The translations under genes were made by a program, and so were the position numbers. 59,436 nucleotides of DNA, from contig DEBN01000015.1 of assembly GCA_002348825.1 (NCBI GenBank), positions 1-59,436 of the forward strand, read 5' to 3'. Each line of letters begins with the position of its first letter. Within the stretch, counting starts at the first letter, position 1. Below, piece after piece: positions 25,293-33,887 of the stretch. This stretch comes from Gammaproteobacteria bacterium UBA2955 (GTDB lineage: Bacteria; Pseudomonadota; Gammaproteobacteria; Pseudomonadales; Azotimanducaceae). Below the pieces are notes generated by a model that was not told the origin of the DNA, searched no databases, and was given only the letters and a program-made list of their open reading frames with translations.

Positions 25293-26803
25293 GCAGATCG
25301 GTCAAATCTCTGTTGATACTGGGCAACCAATTGGTGCCTATTCATCGGCTGCAAGAGTCCTTGCCTGATGCAGGTAAAAACTTTTCAGTCTTTATGGCGG
25401 AGGATCTGGAATTCTGTCGCCATTACCAATACCACCAACAAAAACTGGTATTGATATTGGCGGCTATGCGTCACTACGCAGATGAATTGCGAGCGGCCGG
25501 ATTCACCGTTCAGTACCAAAGGCTTGAGCAAACCGCCGAGTCGTTTGAAACGCGCCTCCACCGTCAACTGCACGATGCAAACAGCGCGGAGTTATGGCAC
25601 TTGGAAATCGAGAGTAAACCGCTACAGGCGCGGGTGAAGGCTCTTTGCGATGCGGCGGGTGTACAGCGTTGTGAACTCGAGTCGCCGATGTTTATAACCA
25701 GCCGCGCAGCGTTTACAGACTTTGCTGGCCAAACCAAATCGCTGTTAATGGCGCGTTTTTATAAACAACAGCGTCAAAACTTGGGGATCTTGGTCGACGC
25801 TCAGGGTCAGCCCCAAGGCGGGCAGTGGAGCTTTGATGCAGAAAACCGTAAAAAGCTGCCCCGCGATGTAGTGCCCCCCGAATTGCCTCAGGCTCATGCC
25901 AACGGTCACCTAACAGACGTAGTGCCCTTGGTGGCAAAGCTATTTGCCGATCACCCTGGTAGTGCCCACGATTTCTGGTGGCCCAGTACGCGTGCCGGTG
26001 CGCTGGCATGGTTGCATGATTTTTTGCAGCGGCGCTTGGCGCGATTTGGGCCGTATGAGGACGCCATAAGCCTGCGCACGGACACCCTGTTTCATAGCGC
26101 CCTTAGCCCGCTTATGAATATTGGTTTGCTTACGCCCGATGAGGTGGTCGCCGCAGCGTTGCAGCAGGCTCAAAAATCAGACACCCCGCTGGCGAGTTTG
26201 GAGGGGTTCGTCCGCCAAATAGTGGGCTGGCGCGAATTTATTCGCGGGATTTATCAAAACTACAGCGAGCGCCAGCAGAGTACCAATTTTTGGGGTCATG
26301 AGCGGCAGTTGACTAAAAGTTGGTATACCGGCGAAACGGGTATTGTGCCGTTGGACCACGCGATACAGACCGCGACGCGACTAGGGTGGAATCACCACAT
26401 CCCGCGGCTGATGGTGGTCTCGAATCTAATGCTGTTGTGCGAAATTAGGCCAACGGCGGCCCATCGCTGGTTTATGGAAATGTACGTTGATGCCAGTCCA
26501 TGGGTTATGGGTCCTAATGTTTACGGCATGGGGTTGTTCAGTGATGGAGGTATTTTCGCCACCAAGCCCTACATCTGCGGCTCTAATTACCTATTAAAAA
26601 TGAGCGACTACAAACGTGGCGACTGGTGCGATGTCGTGGACGGTTTGTATTGGCGCTTCATCGACAAGCATCGCGACTTTTTTCAGAGTAATCCGCGTCT
26701 GGCGCTGATGCCGAAGGCTCTGGACAAGCTAAAGCCCGAACGCCGGCAACTCATCTTTACCGCTGCAGAAACTTTTCTTAAAGCCCATACAGGTAGAGCA
26801 TAG
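25289..26803 (+). CDS. Cryptochrome/photolyase-related flavoprotein (COG3046 type)
   Basis: A 504-residue protein of the photolyase-related family, whose studied members bind FAD and repair (6-4) photoproducts or sense light (iron-sulfur bacterial cryptochromes and photolyases). The N-terminal alpha/beta domain begins KSLLILGNQLVP; the helical FAD domain contains VGWREFIRGIYQ, NHHIPRLMVVSN and the hallmark MYVDASPWVMGPNVYGMG. Cys residues in LLCEIRP, PYICGSNY and GDWCDV are candidates for part of a 4Fe-4S cluster; I count only three near the C terminus, so cluster formation is uncertain. TTG at 25289 overlaps the nei stop and has GAGGG upstream. It ends the DUF2256-nei operon. Confidence 0.85.
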   Translation: MSRSVKSLLILGNQLVPIHRLQESLPDAGKNFSVFMAEDLEFCRHYQYHQQKLVLILAAMRHYADELRAAGFTVQYQRLEQTAESFETRLHRQLHDANSAELWHLEIESKPLQARVKALCDAAGVQRCELESPMFITSRAAFTDFAGQTKSLLMARFYKQQRQNLGILVDAQGQPQGGQWSFDAENRKKLPRDVVPPELPQAHANGHLTDVVPLVAKLFADHPGSAHDFWWPSTRAGALAWLHDFLQRRLARFGPYEDAISLRTDTLFHSALSPLMNIGLLTPDEVVAAALQQAQKSDTPLASLEGFVRQIVGWREFIRGIYQNYSERQQSTNFWGHERQLTKSWYTGETGIVPLDHAIQTATRLGWNHHIPRLMVVSNLMLLCEIRPTAAHRWFMEMYVDASPWVMGPNVYGMGLFSDGGIFATKPYICGSNYLLKMSDYKRGDWCDVVDGLYWRFIDKHRDFFQSNPRLALMPKALDKLKPERRQLIFTAAETFLKAHTGRA

Positions 26804-26880
26804 CGGCGCGATTGCCAGTCTCGGTGGCGGTTTCTCGGCGTATCTGTTGCATACTATGCAATCCAAACTAAGCCGCCATC

Positions 26881-28263
26881 ATGACCGCCAAGACCTTCTC
26901 TGAACTCGCGTTGAAACCGCAATTGCTAGCCCGCCTAGAGTCTATGCAGTTCACTACCATGACCTCGGTACAGGCCTTGAGTTTGCCTGCGTTGATGGCC
27001 GGCAAAGATGTGGTTGTCCAAGCCAGTACCGGCAGCGGTAAGACCGCGGCGTTTGCTTTGGCTTGTCTGCAGCGTCTTGATTCAGCAGCCTTTCATGTAC
27101 AAAGCTTGGTGTTGTGCCCGACGCGAGAGTTAGCCGAACAAGTCGCTCAGAGCGTACGTGAGTTGGCGAAAAATTTGCCCAACACCAAAGTATTAGCGCT
27201 TTGTGGTGGTGTGCCCTTGGGGCCGCAAATAGGGTCGCTTCAGCACAGCGCACATTTTATTGTGGGCACGCCGGGTCGCGTATTGAAGCATCTGCAAAAA
27301 GGTACGCTACATCTGCACGGACTAGAAGTGGTCGTGTTCGACGAGGCCGATCGAATGCTGGATATGGGGTTTGCCGACGAGATCGAAGCGATCTTTCGTT
27401 ATTTGCCGCAACCACGGCAAACCTTGCTCTTTTCCGCGACCTTCCCCGACGGGGTGCAAGATCTTGCGCAAGATTTGCGCGCCGACGCTGTGTATGTTGA
27501 CGTGACTGCCGATGAAATGGCGCCGCGTATCACTCAGCAGTGGTGTGGAATCGACGCCCGAGAACGAGATGACGTATTGGTCAGTCTGCTTGCGCACTTT
27601 GGTGGGCAACGCAATCTGGTGTTTTGCAACACCAAGATTGAATGTGCTGAGGTCAGTGCTCGACTGTGCCGAGAGGGATTGATGGCCGTAACGCTGCATG
27701 GCGACCTCGAACAGCAGCTGCGAACTCGCACCTTAGTGCGTTTTGCTAATGGCAGTGCGAATGTGTTGGTGGCTTCGGATGTTGCTGCGCGAGGCCTGGA
27801 CATCGACGCGGTCGACGTGGTGTTCAACCACTCGTTGCCGGGTCAACCAGAAGTGTATGTGCACCGTATCGGCCGTACCGGGCGCGGAGGCGAAGTCGGT
27901 AGAGCCATTAGTCTCGTCGCAGATCGCGATATGAACCGCCTCCACGACATCGAAGCGTTCATTGATCAGGGTCCTATGTCGGTTTTGCAGCAGCCCGATC
28001 AATCGCCTACAGGCCCGGTGCCCGAACCCAAATACACAACCTTGGAAATTAATGGCGGGCGGCGTCACAAGCTTCGTCCGGGTGACATTCTTGGTGCTTT
28101 GACTGCGCATTCCGCAATCACCGGTGCCGTGGTTGGAAAGATTGATCTGTTCGATCAATCGACCTTTGTGGCGGTTCACACATCCTTGGCAGCAGAGGCG
28201 CTGCGGCAACTGAATCAGCATAAAGTCAAAGGGCGCGTGTTGCGTGCCCGCAGGGCAATTTAG
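26881..28263 (+). CDS. dbpA: DEAD-box RNA helicase DbpA
   Basis: A 460-residue ATP-dependent RNA helicase. In E. coli, DbpA is activated by hairpin 92 of 23S rRNA and assists large-subunit assembly. Motifs in order: Q motif near the start, Walker A ASTGSGKT, PTRELAEQ, GTPGR, DEAD in VFDEADRM, SAT, and HRIGRTGR. The C-terminal 75 residues (YTTLEINGGRRHKLRPGDILGAL onward) form the RNA-recognition domain specific to DbpA, which separates it from RhlE and SrmB types. The ATG at 26881 gives the standard N terminus (F-S-E-L). It ends 18 bases before the convergent rhlE-type gene. Confidence 0.92.
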   Translation: MTAKTFSELALKPQLLARLESMQFTTMTSVQALSLPALMAGKDVVVQASTGSGKTAAFALACLQRLDSAAFHVQSLVLCPTRELAEQVAQSVRELAKNLPNTKVLALCGGVPLGPQIGSLQHSAHFIVGTPGRVLKHLQKGTLHLHGLEVVVFDEADRMLDMGFADEIEAIFRYLPQPRQTLLFSATFPDGVQDLAQDLRADAVYVDVTADEMAPRITQQWCGIDARERDDVLVSLLAHFGGQRNLVFCNTKIECAEVSARLCREGLMAVTLHGDLEQQLRTRTLVRFANGSANVLVASDVAARGLDIDAVDVVFNHSLPGQPEVYVHRIGRTGRGGEVGRAISLVADRDMNRLHDIEAFIDQGPMSVLQQPDQSPTGPVPEPKYTTLEINGGRRHKLRPGDILGALTAHSAITGAVVGKIDLFDQSTFVAVHTSLAAEALRQLNQHKVKGRVLRARRAI

Positions 28264-28275
28264 CGTGCCGTTCGA

Positions 28276-28295
28276 GGACGGTTAAGCCACCGTCC
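28276..28295. terminator. Possible bidirectional hairpin between convergent helicase genes
   Basis: GGACGGT-TAAGCC-ACCGTCC forms a perfect 7-bp stem with a 6-base loop at the meeting point of dbpA and the rhlE-type gene, overlapping the latter's stop codon. There is no T tract on either side, so intrinsic termination is doubtful; it may act as an mRNA 3'-end stabiliser. Confidence 0.35.
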
Positions 28296-29838
28296 GTCGG
28301 CGACGCCGGGGCGGTTGTTGTCCGCCTTGATTATCATCGTCGCTGGGTGGCTGATTTCGAGCGTTGCCGCCTCCTGCATTGTATTTCGGCGTCTTTGGAT
28401 TGGGGTTGTCGCGACCCTTGTTTGTGCGTCTCCGGCGCTTTTTTGCCGTTGGCTGCTGAGCAGAGTCTCGCGTCGCAACGCGCATCGACGTGGAAGGGCC
28501 TGAATTATCGTTGTGCTCGTTGCCCGATTTTGTCTGCTGATGCTGTTGTGCCTGAGTCGTCCGGCTGTTGGTCCTTCTCTTGTTAGTGGAGCTCTTCCGG
28601 CCGCCCGTTCCGGTCCTGCGTTTTTGGGCTTGGTTGTCTCTGCTCGGCCGCGTAGCTTTGTCTTTCGCTGGCGCGATCGCGGCGTTGCTGCGATCTATTT
28701 TGGGGAGTTCCAGTTCTAAGGGTTTTAGGCTGCGTCTGATAAGCCGCTCGATATTGCGTAGGCGACTTTTTTCTGCCGGATCAATCAGTGCCCAGGCGAC
28801 CCCTGTCGCCCCAGCACGCCCGGTGCGGCCGATACGATGCACGTAGCTCTCGGGTTCATGGGGCAGCTCGTAATTGATCACATGAGATACGGCGTCGATA
28901 TCGATACCGCGTGCCGCGATATCTGTAGCCACCAATATCCACGCGTCGCCATGTTTGAAATTCTGCAGCGCGCGCTGTCGCGCTGCCTGAGTTTTGTTGC
29001 CGTGTATGACTTCAGCGACAAATCCGGAGCTATTGAGTTGTCGGCAGACTTTATTCGCGCCGTGCTTGGTGCGGGTAAATATAATCGCCCGTTGCATTTG
29101 CGCGTCGCGCAGCAAGGCTTCCAGCGCTATGCGCTTCTGTGCGTTACCGACCATGATGGCGTATTGCTCGATCTTAGCGACGGTAATCTCTTTGGGCGAC
29201 ACATCGATACGCGCCGGGTGATCGAGTACCTCGTTGGCAAATCGTACGATGTCTTTGGGCATGGTGGCGGAAAACAGCAATGATTGACGCTGTTTGGGCA
29301 TTGCATTGACGATTTTGCGAACGTCTGGAATAAAGCCCATATCGAGCAGCCGGTCGCATTCGTCGAGTATCAGAAACGTTGTTTCATCCAAAGTTATATG
29401 GCCCTGATTCATAAGGTCTAACAGGCGACCCGGTGCCGCGATCAATACGTCCACGCCAGCGCGTAGTTTCTTCACCTGCGGGTTTTGGTTTACACCGCCG
29501 ATCACGCAGGCCAGATATAAATTAGAGCCGGCACATAAGTTGCCCAGTTCCGCATGAATCTGCAGGGCCAGCTCGCGGGTCGGGGCTAGGACTAGTGAGC
29601 GCGGGCAACGCGGCGTAGCCCGACCTTTCTTCAGCGCGGTTAGATGTTGTAGCAGTGGCAGGCCGAAGGCGGCGGTTTTGCCGGTGCCGGTTTGCGCAAT
29701 AGCCAGCACGTCCTCGCCAGCCAGAACCTTGGGAATGGCTGCGGACTGAATCTCGCTAGGTTGTTTGAAGCCAAGTTTGGCAACAGTTCGACAAAAGCTG
29801 GTGTGCAGACCTAGGTCCGCGAATGGGTTATCTGACAT
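28282..29838 (-). CDS. rhlE: DEAD-box RNA helicase, RhlE type
   Basis: A 518-residue ATP-dependent RNA helicase. FADLGLHTSFCRTVAKLGF is the Q-motif region; Walker A is AQTGTGKT, then PTRELALQ, DECD in place of DEAD (LILDECDRL), SAT, and HRIGRTGRAG. Residues from about 385 onward form a basic, low-complexity tail rich in Lys, Arg, Thr, Gln and Asn, ending RRRRR, as in RhlE proteins, where the tail binds RNA. RhlE takes part in ribosome maturation and RNA turnover in the cold. The DECD variant of motif II is worth noting. The 295-base upstream region may carry a structured leader. Confidence 0.88.
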   Translation of the reverse strand: MSDNPFADLGLHTSFCRTVAKLGFKQPSEIQSAAIPKVLAGEDVLAIAQTGTGKTAAFGLPLLQHLTALKKGRATPRCPRSLVLAPTRELALQIHAELGNLCAGSNLYLACVIGGVNQNPQVKKLRAGVDVLIAAPGRLLDLMNQGHITLDETTFLILDECDRLLDMGFIPDVRKIVNAMPKQRQSLLFSATMPKDIVRFANEVLDHPARIDVSPKEITVAKIEQYAIMVGNAQKRIALEALLRDAQMQRAIIFTRTKHGANKVCRQLNSSGFVAEVIHGNKTQAARQRALQNFKHGDAWILVATDIAARGIDIDAVSHVINYELPHEPESYVHRIGRTGRAGATGVAWALIDPAEKSRLRNIERLIRRSLKPLELELPKIDRSNAAIAPAKDKATRPSRDNQAQKRRTGTGGRKSSTNKRRTNSRTTQAQQHQQTKSGNEHNDNSGPSTSMRVATRDSAQQPTAKKRRRRTNKGRDNPNPKTPKYNAGGGNARNQPPSDDDNQGGQQPPRRRRRTVA

Positions 29839-30133
29839 TTAATTGTCCGGGTAAGCGAACGCTCGCACCGTGCTGAGTTAGCGACAGCATTTGGGGTGGG
29901 GTTGGCTTTGTTTACGTTGCTTACCCGCGTTGTCAGCGGGTCAGATAAGCAGGGCTAGCGCCCAAGGCGCGCACACTGGGACTTGGTCGCTGTGATGTCA
30001 AGCAAAAGCTCAAGGGAGATAAAATCATAGGTGGCGCGCTGGCTCTCACATCTGTGGATGCGTTCCAAGCGGGCAACAGGTATGGCAGGCTTGCGCACTT
30101 GCTAAAAGCTGTAAATACGATTGGGAGTGATTT
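29839..30133. other. Intergenic region with inverted repeats between divergent rhlE and acylase genes
   Basis: The region holds the promoters of two divergent genes. GGGTAAGC (29849-29856) and its exact complement GCTTACCC (29929-29936) could close a long leader structure on the rhlE mRNA, and CCCGC...GCGGG (29934-29950) a smaller hairpin. GGGAG precedes the acylase ATG. No reading frame or known RNA family is recognised. Confidence 0.35.
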
Positions 30134-32278
30134 ATGAGTTCGCTAGTTCGGTTTAGTTTTTTCGTGGCAGCGGTATGGATTGTTAGCGGCTGCCAGAGCA
30201 GCAACTTCGATGCCGAGCGTTACGCGGAGCTCAATCAGCGCTACGACGTGGTGATTCGGCGCGACGTGCGCGGCGTGCCCCATGTTCTGGGCGCCACCGA
30301 CCCCGACACCGCTTTCGGTTTTGCCTATGCACAGGCTGAAGACAATTGGCAGCTGATTGAGGACGCGATGCCGTTTTATCGCGGCAACAGTGCGGTTTTT
30401 TCGGGTATGGACGGCGCAATTACGGATTATTTGGTCAAGTGGTTGGGACTGTGGGAGACGCTTGAAGAGAACTACCGATGGGACCTCAGCCCGGACACCA
30501 GAGCTTATGTCGAAGCCTATGCAGACGGCTTAAATTTCTATGCGGCGACTCATCCCGACCGCGTGGATGAGCGCAAGTTACCTGTAACCGCTCAGGATGT
30601 TGTTGCCGGTTTTATGCTGCGGCATTTGATGTTTTATGGGTTCGAAGGCGTTGTTCGAGAAGTCAACAAAGCCGAGCGTCAGCGCCAGATCAGTCGACCC
30701 GGGGATGCGAGTGCTCAGGCTGTCGATCCTACAGGGGTCGAGATTGGCGGTCTGCCCATTGGTTCCAATGCATTTGCGATTGCGCCGCACTTCTCGGAAG
30801 AAGGCGCGACAAGGCTTGCGATCAATTCTCATCAACCGACCACGGGGCCCGTAGCTTGGTATGAGGCGCATATCCAAAGCCAAACAGGTTTGAATGTTAT
30901 GGGCGGGCTGTTTCCTGGTAGTCCTTCAATAAGTGTCGGATTTACCGAAAATATTGCTTGGGGGGCGACCGTTAATCAGCCTGATTTGGTCGACGTGTTC
31001 GTTTTAGAGATCAATCCGGAAAATGAGTACCAATACCGTTTGGACGGTGCATGGCGTGATTTGGAGCGTCGCGAGGTGGACATAGAGTTGACCTTGTGGG
31101 GATTTTTGCCGTGGACGGTAAGTCGCGAGATTTTGGCGTCCGAACATGGGCCGGTATTGCGCACAGATCACGGCACTTATGCGATTCGTTACGCAGGGAT
31201 GGGTGAGTTGCGGCAGGTCGAGCAGTGGTATCGGATGAACCAAGCCAGAAATTTTGAAGAATGGCGGGAAGCCATGGCCATGATGTCGTTCGCGAGCTTT
31301 AACTTCGCGTATGCCGATAAAGACGGCAACATTATGTTTTTGCACAACTCGCTGACCCCAAGGCGCGACCCCCGCTACGATTGGCGGCAATACTTGCCCG
31401 GCGATGATTCGGCACTGATCTGGAAAGAAAACCTGAGTTTTTCCCAATTGCCGCAGGTGGTTAACCCCAAATCAGGGTACGTACACAGCGCCAACCAAAC
31501 GCCGTTTAATGTCACCGCGCCCGCGGACAATCCGCGGCTTGAAGATTACGCGCCGGGCCACGGCTTTCAGATGGATATGACCAACAGAGCTCAGCGCGGG
31601 CTGGAACTGTTTGCCGAATTAGGGCCGATTTCCGAGGCCGAATTCTCGGCGATTAAGCACGATAAATATTACTCGCCCAACGCCCCATATGCCTCTTACC
31701 TGCTACAGATAGCCGCGGCGCAATTTACCGATCCGCAATTAGTCGAAGCTCAAGTCCTGCTGGCAAGTTGGGACTTAGGTACGGACCTCGAAAATAACGC
31801 CGCAGCACTAGGTACCTGCGTGTTTTTGGCCGCGGAACGGGACGATCAGCGAGCCACGCACAGCGAGCAGCAGATTGCCGAACTGCTAGGCGGCTGTGTC
31901 GACAAGCTTATGGTGGCTAAAGGACGTATTGATCCGCCATGGGGTGAGGTCAACCGGCATGTGCGGGGCGAACTGAATCTGCCGGTTGCCGGTGGGCCGG
32001 ACATTTTACGAGCGATCTATGGCCGTGGTATCGAAGACAATGGATTCCTCACCAATGTCGCGGGCGACGGGCTTTACTACCTAGTTTCGTGGGCGGCCGA
32101 CGGCACCCAAAAGGTCGAAGGGGTGCACCAATTTGGTAGCGCTACCTTGGATACCACGTCGCCGCACTATGGTGATCAAGCTGAGGATTACGCCAAAGAA
32201 ATCATGCACGATCCGTTATTTGAGGCGGCGCGACTACAGGCCAATTTGCAACGTGTTTACGCCCCTGGTGAAGAATAG
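30134..32278 (+). CDS. Penicillin acylase family (peptidase S45) lipoprotein
   Basis: A 714-residue Ntn-hydrolase precursor expected to cut itself into two chains and hydrolyse an amide such as an acyl-homoserine lactone, N-acyl amino acid or beta-lactam side chain. Residues 1-20 are a lipoprotein signal (VSG-Cys20). The autocatalytic site is PIG-Ser211 followed by NAFAI, the usual G-S-N-A pattern of the beta chain N terminus. Further family motifs are NSHQPTTGP, PGSPSISVGFTENIAWG and HSANQTPFN. The length fits the family. Lipid anchoring is less common than plain secretion in well-studied members. The next gene starts 3 bases after the stop, so it is co-transcribed with a thioredoxin-fold protein. 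Confidence 0.86.
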   Translation: MSSLVRFSFFVAAVWIVSGCQSSNFDAERYAELNQRYDVVIRRDVRGVPHVLGATDPDTAFGFAYAQAEDNWQLIEDAMPFYRGNSAVFSGMDGAITDYLVKWLGLWETLEENYRWDLSPDTRAYVEAYADGLNFYAATHPDRVDERKLPVTAQDVVAGFMLRHLMFYGFEGVVREVNKAERQRQISRPGDASAQAVDPTGVEIGGLPIGSNAFAIAPHFSEEGATRLAINSHQPTTGPVAWYEAHIQSQTGLNVMGGLFPGSPSISVGFTENIAWGATVNQPDLVDVFVLEINPENEYQYRLDGAWRDLERREVDIELTLWGFLPWTVSREILASEHGPVLRTDHGTYAIRYAGMGELRQVEQWYRMNQARNFEEWREAMAMMSFASFNFAYADKDGNIMFLHNSLTPRRDPRYDWRQYLPGDDSALIWKENLSFSQLPQVVNPKSGYVHSANQTPFNVTAPADNPRLEDYAPGHGFQMDMTNRAQRGLELFAELGPISEAEFSAIKHDKYYSPNAPYASYLLQIAAAQFTDPQLVEAQVLLASWDLGTDLENNAAALGTCVFLAAERDDQRATHSEQQIAELLGGCVDKLMVAKGRIDPPWGEVNRHVRGELNLPVAGGPDILRAIYGRGIEDNGFLTNVAGDGLYYLVSWAADGTQKVEGVHQFGSATLDTTSPHYGDQAEDYAKEIMHDPLFEAARLQANLQRVYAPGEE

Positions 32279-32280
32279 TC

Positions 32281-33612
32281 ATGCAGCCTCTACATTCTCC
32301 AGCCCCGCTAATCGTCTATCTCGACTTTAAGAGTCCCTATGCCTACCTCGCGGTAGAGCCGACCCGCAAGATGCTGGCGCAAAGCGGTGCTGTGGCGGAT
32401 TGGCGTCCGTTTGTGCTCGATATTCCAAGTTATTTGGGCTCGGCAAAGCTTGGCAAAAGTGGCGAGGTTAAAGAGCAAAATCGCAGCACCGAACAGTGGT
32501 CGGGCGTTAAGTACGCCTATTTTGACTGTCGTCGCTACGCGAATTTGCGGGGGCTCACCGTGCGCGGCACGGTAAAGATCTGGGATACCGACTTGCCGGC
32601 CATTGGTATGTTCTGGCTGAAGCAACAAGAAAGCTTAGTTCAACAGTGTCGGCCGGACAGTCTGCTTAGTCGATACATCGACGCGATCTATGAGCCTTTT
32701 TGGAAGCGCGAGTTGGATGTCGAGCAGGTAGATGTCATCGAAGGAGTGCTGAAAGGAATCGGTGCGGATGTGAACGGTTTCCGAGATTACGCGTTAGGAC
32801 CAGGTCGAGAGTTCAATGCCGAGTTTCAAAGTGCGGCCTTCACAGCGGGCGTTTACGGTGTGCCGACCTATATCGTAACCGACGCGGATGGCTCGTCGAT
32901 ACAACGCTATTTTGGACGTGAGCATCTGCCTCGGGTTGCCTGGCAGCTGGCGGGCGCGCGGGGTCAAGCACCGGATGTCGCTTATGAGGGTGCTGCAGGT
33001 GCGCAGCGCCTTGAGTCTGCGACCAAGCGATTCGTGGTGTGCGTCGACTTTAAAAGCCCCGCAGCCTATCTGGCGGTGCAGCCTACCATGGACATGGCTG
33101 ACGACATCGGCGCCCAATTGGACTGGCAGGTTATTGCGACCCCGGCGCTTCGCGAGCCCACCGAGCCGGGCCCTAACCCCGATCGAGGCGCCGAGCATAA
33201 GTTCACTCGCGGGCGATATCTCGCCGATGATTTGCAACGCTATGCACCACATGCACTGGTCGATTTGTATGACACCCGGCGTAGCGATTTTGCCGCTATA
33301 GGATTGCTCTGGGTCACAGATCAGCACGCCGATGCCAACGCCTATGTGCGCGCGGTATTTGCGCGCTATTGGCGCCACCATGAGGGTATCGACTCGGTAA
33401 CAGATATCGCAGAGGTGCTGGCGGGGTTGGATATTGAGGTGGCCGGATTTATGGCGTTCGCAGCAGGCCAAGGAAAAGCGCGGGCGGTGGCGATGCGCGA
33501 GGGTCTCGCTGCCCAAGGCGTAACTACTAGCCCAACCTACCTGTTGGGGGCAGAGCCGTTTCAGGGGCGTCAGCATTTACCGCTGTTGCGCAGTCTTATT
33601 GATGTCGATTAG
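32281..33612 (+). CDS. Tandem-duplicated DsbA/HCCA-isomerase-like protein
   Basis: A 443-residue cytoplasmic protein made of two copies of the DsbA-like domain used by 2-hydroxychromene-2-carboxylate isomerases and kappa-class GSTs. Copy 1 starts YLDFKSPYAYLAVEPT (about residues 13-28) and has its cis-Pro loop at YGVPTYIV. Copy 2 starts VDFKSPAAYLAVQPT (about 258-272) and has TSPTYLL. The catalytic-position Ser of the family is kept in both (K-S-P). Both copies end with a [Y/F]-x-G-R-[E/Q]-H-L-P segment. There is no signal peptide. A single-domain member has about 200 residues, so this is an internal duplication with divergence. It follows the acylase gene by 2 bases. Activity on a glutathione conjugate or a ring isomerisation is possible but unproven. 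Confidence 0.8.
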   Translation: MQPLHSPAPLIVYLDFKSPYAYLAVEPTRKMLAQSGAVADWRPFVLDIPSYLGSAKLGKSGEVKEQNRSTEQWSGVKYAYFDCRRYANLRGLTVRGTVKIWDTDLPAIGMFWLKQQESLVQQCRPDSLLSRYIDAIYEPFWKRELDVEQVDVIEGVLKGIGADVNGFRDYALGPGREFNAEFQSAAFTAGVYGVPTYIVTDADGSSIQRYFGREHLPRVAWQLAGARGQAPDVAYEGAAGAQRLESATKRFVVCVDFKSPAAYLAVQPTMDMADDIGAQLDWQVIATPALREPTEPGPNPDRGAEHKFTRGRYLADDLQRYAPHALVDLYDTRRSDFAAIGLLWVTDQHADANAYVRAVFARYWRHHEGIDSVTDIAEVLAGLDIEVAGFMAFAAGQGKARAVAMREGLAAQGVTTSPTYLLGAEPFQGRQHLPLLRSLIDVD

Positions 33613-33857
33613 GCGCGCTTTTCAACTTACGACCAAAATGACCAATTAATGGTTGAAACGCGTCAGCGAATCCGAATATTCACTGCGGCAGGTCATTAAA
33701 GCCCCACAATTCATACGCTTATCGATTAATAACAGTTGGCATGATTGCTGGTTGGAGAATCTTTAGAGCGCCAAAGAAGCTCTTTCGACGTGGAATTCCC
33801 AGCGGGTGAAAGAATAGGTGATGCATGAAAAATAGGCTCTTAACTCATTCCTCCATT

Positions 33858-33887
33858 ACCTATCCCGACCTCTCTTGACCTATCCCG
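33858..33887. repeat. Direct repeat (20-bp period) at the start of the GIN-domain gene
   Basis: ACCTATCCCG occurs at 33858-33867 and again at 33878-33887. An ATG at 33825, with AGG six bases upstream, reads MKNRLLTHSSITYP and then meets TGA at 33876-33878. Removing one 20-base unit joins this frame to PALVLMIALSTSAPAFA and gives a complete, positively charged Sec signal peptide. The repeat therefore looks like a slippage duplication that broke the gene. Confidence 0.65.
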
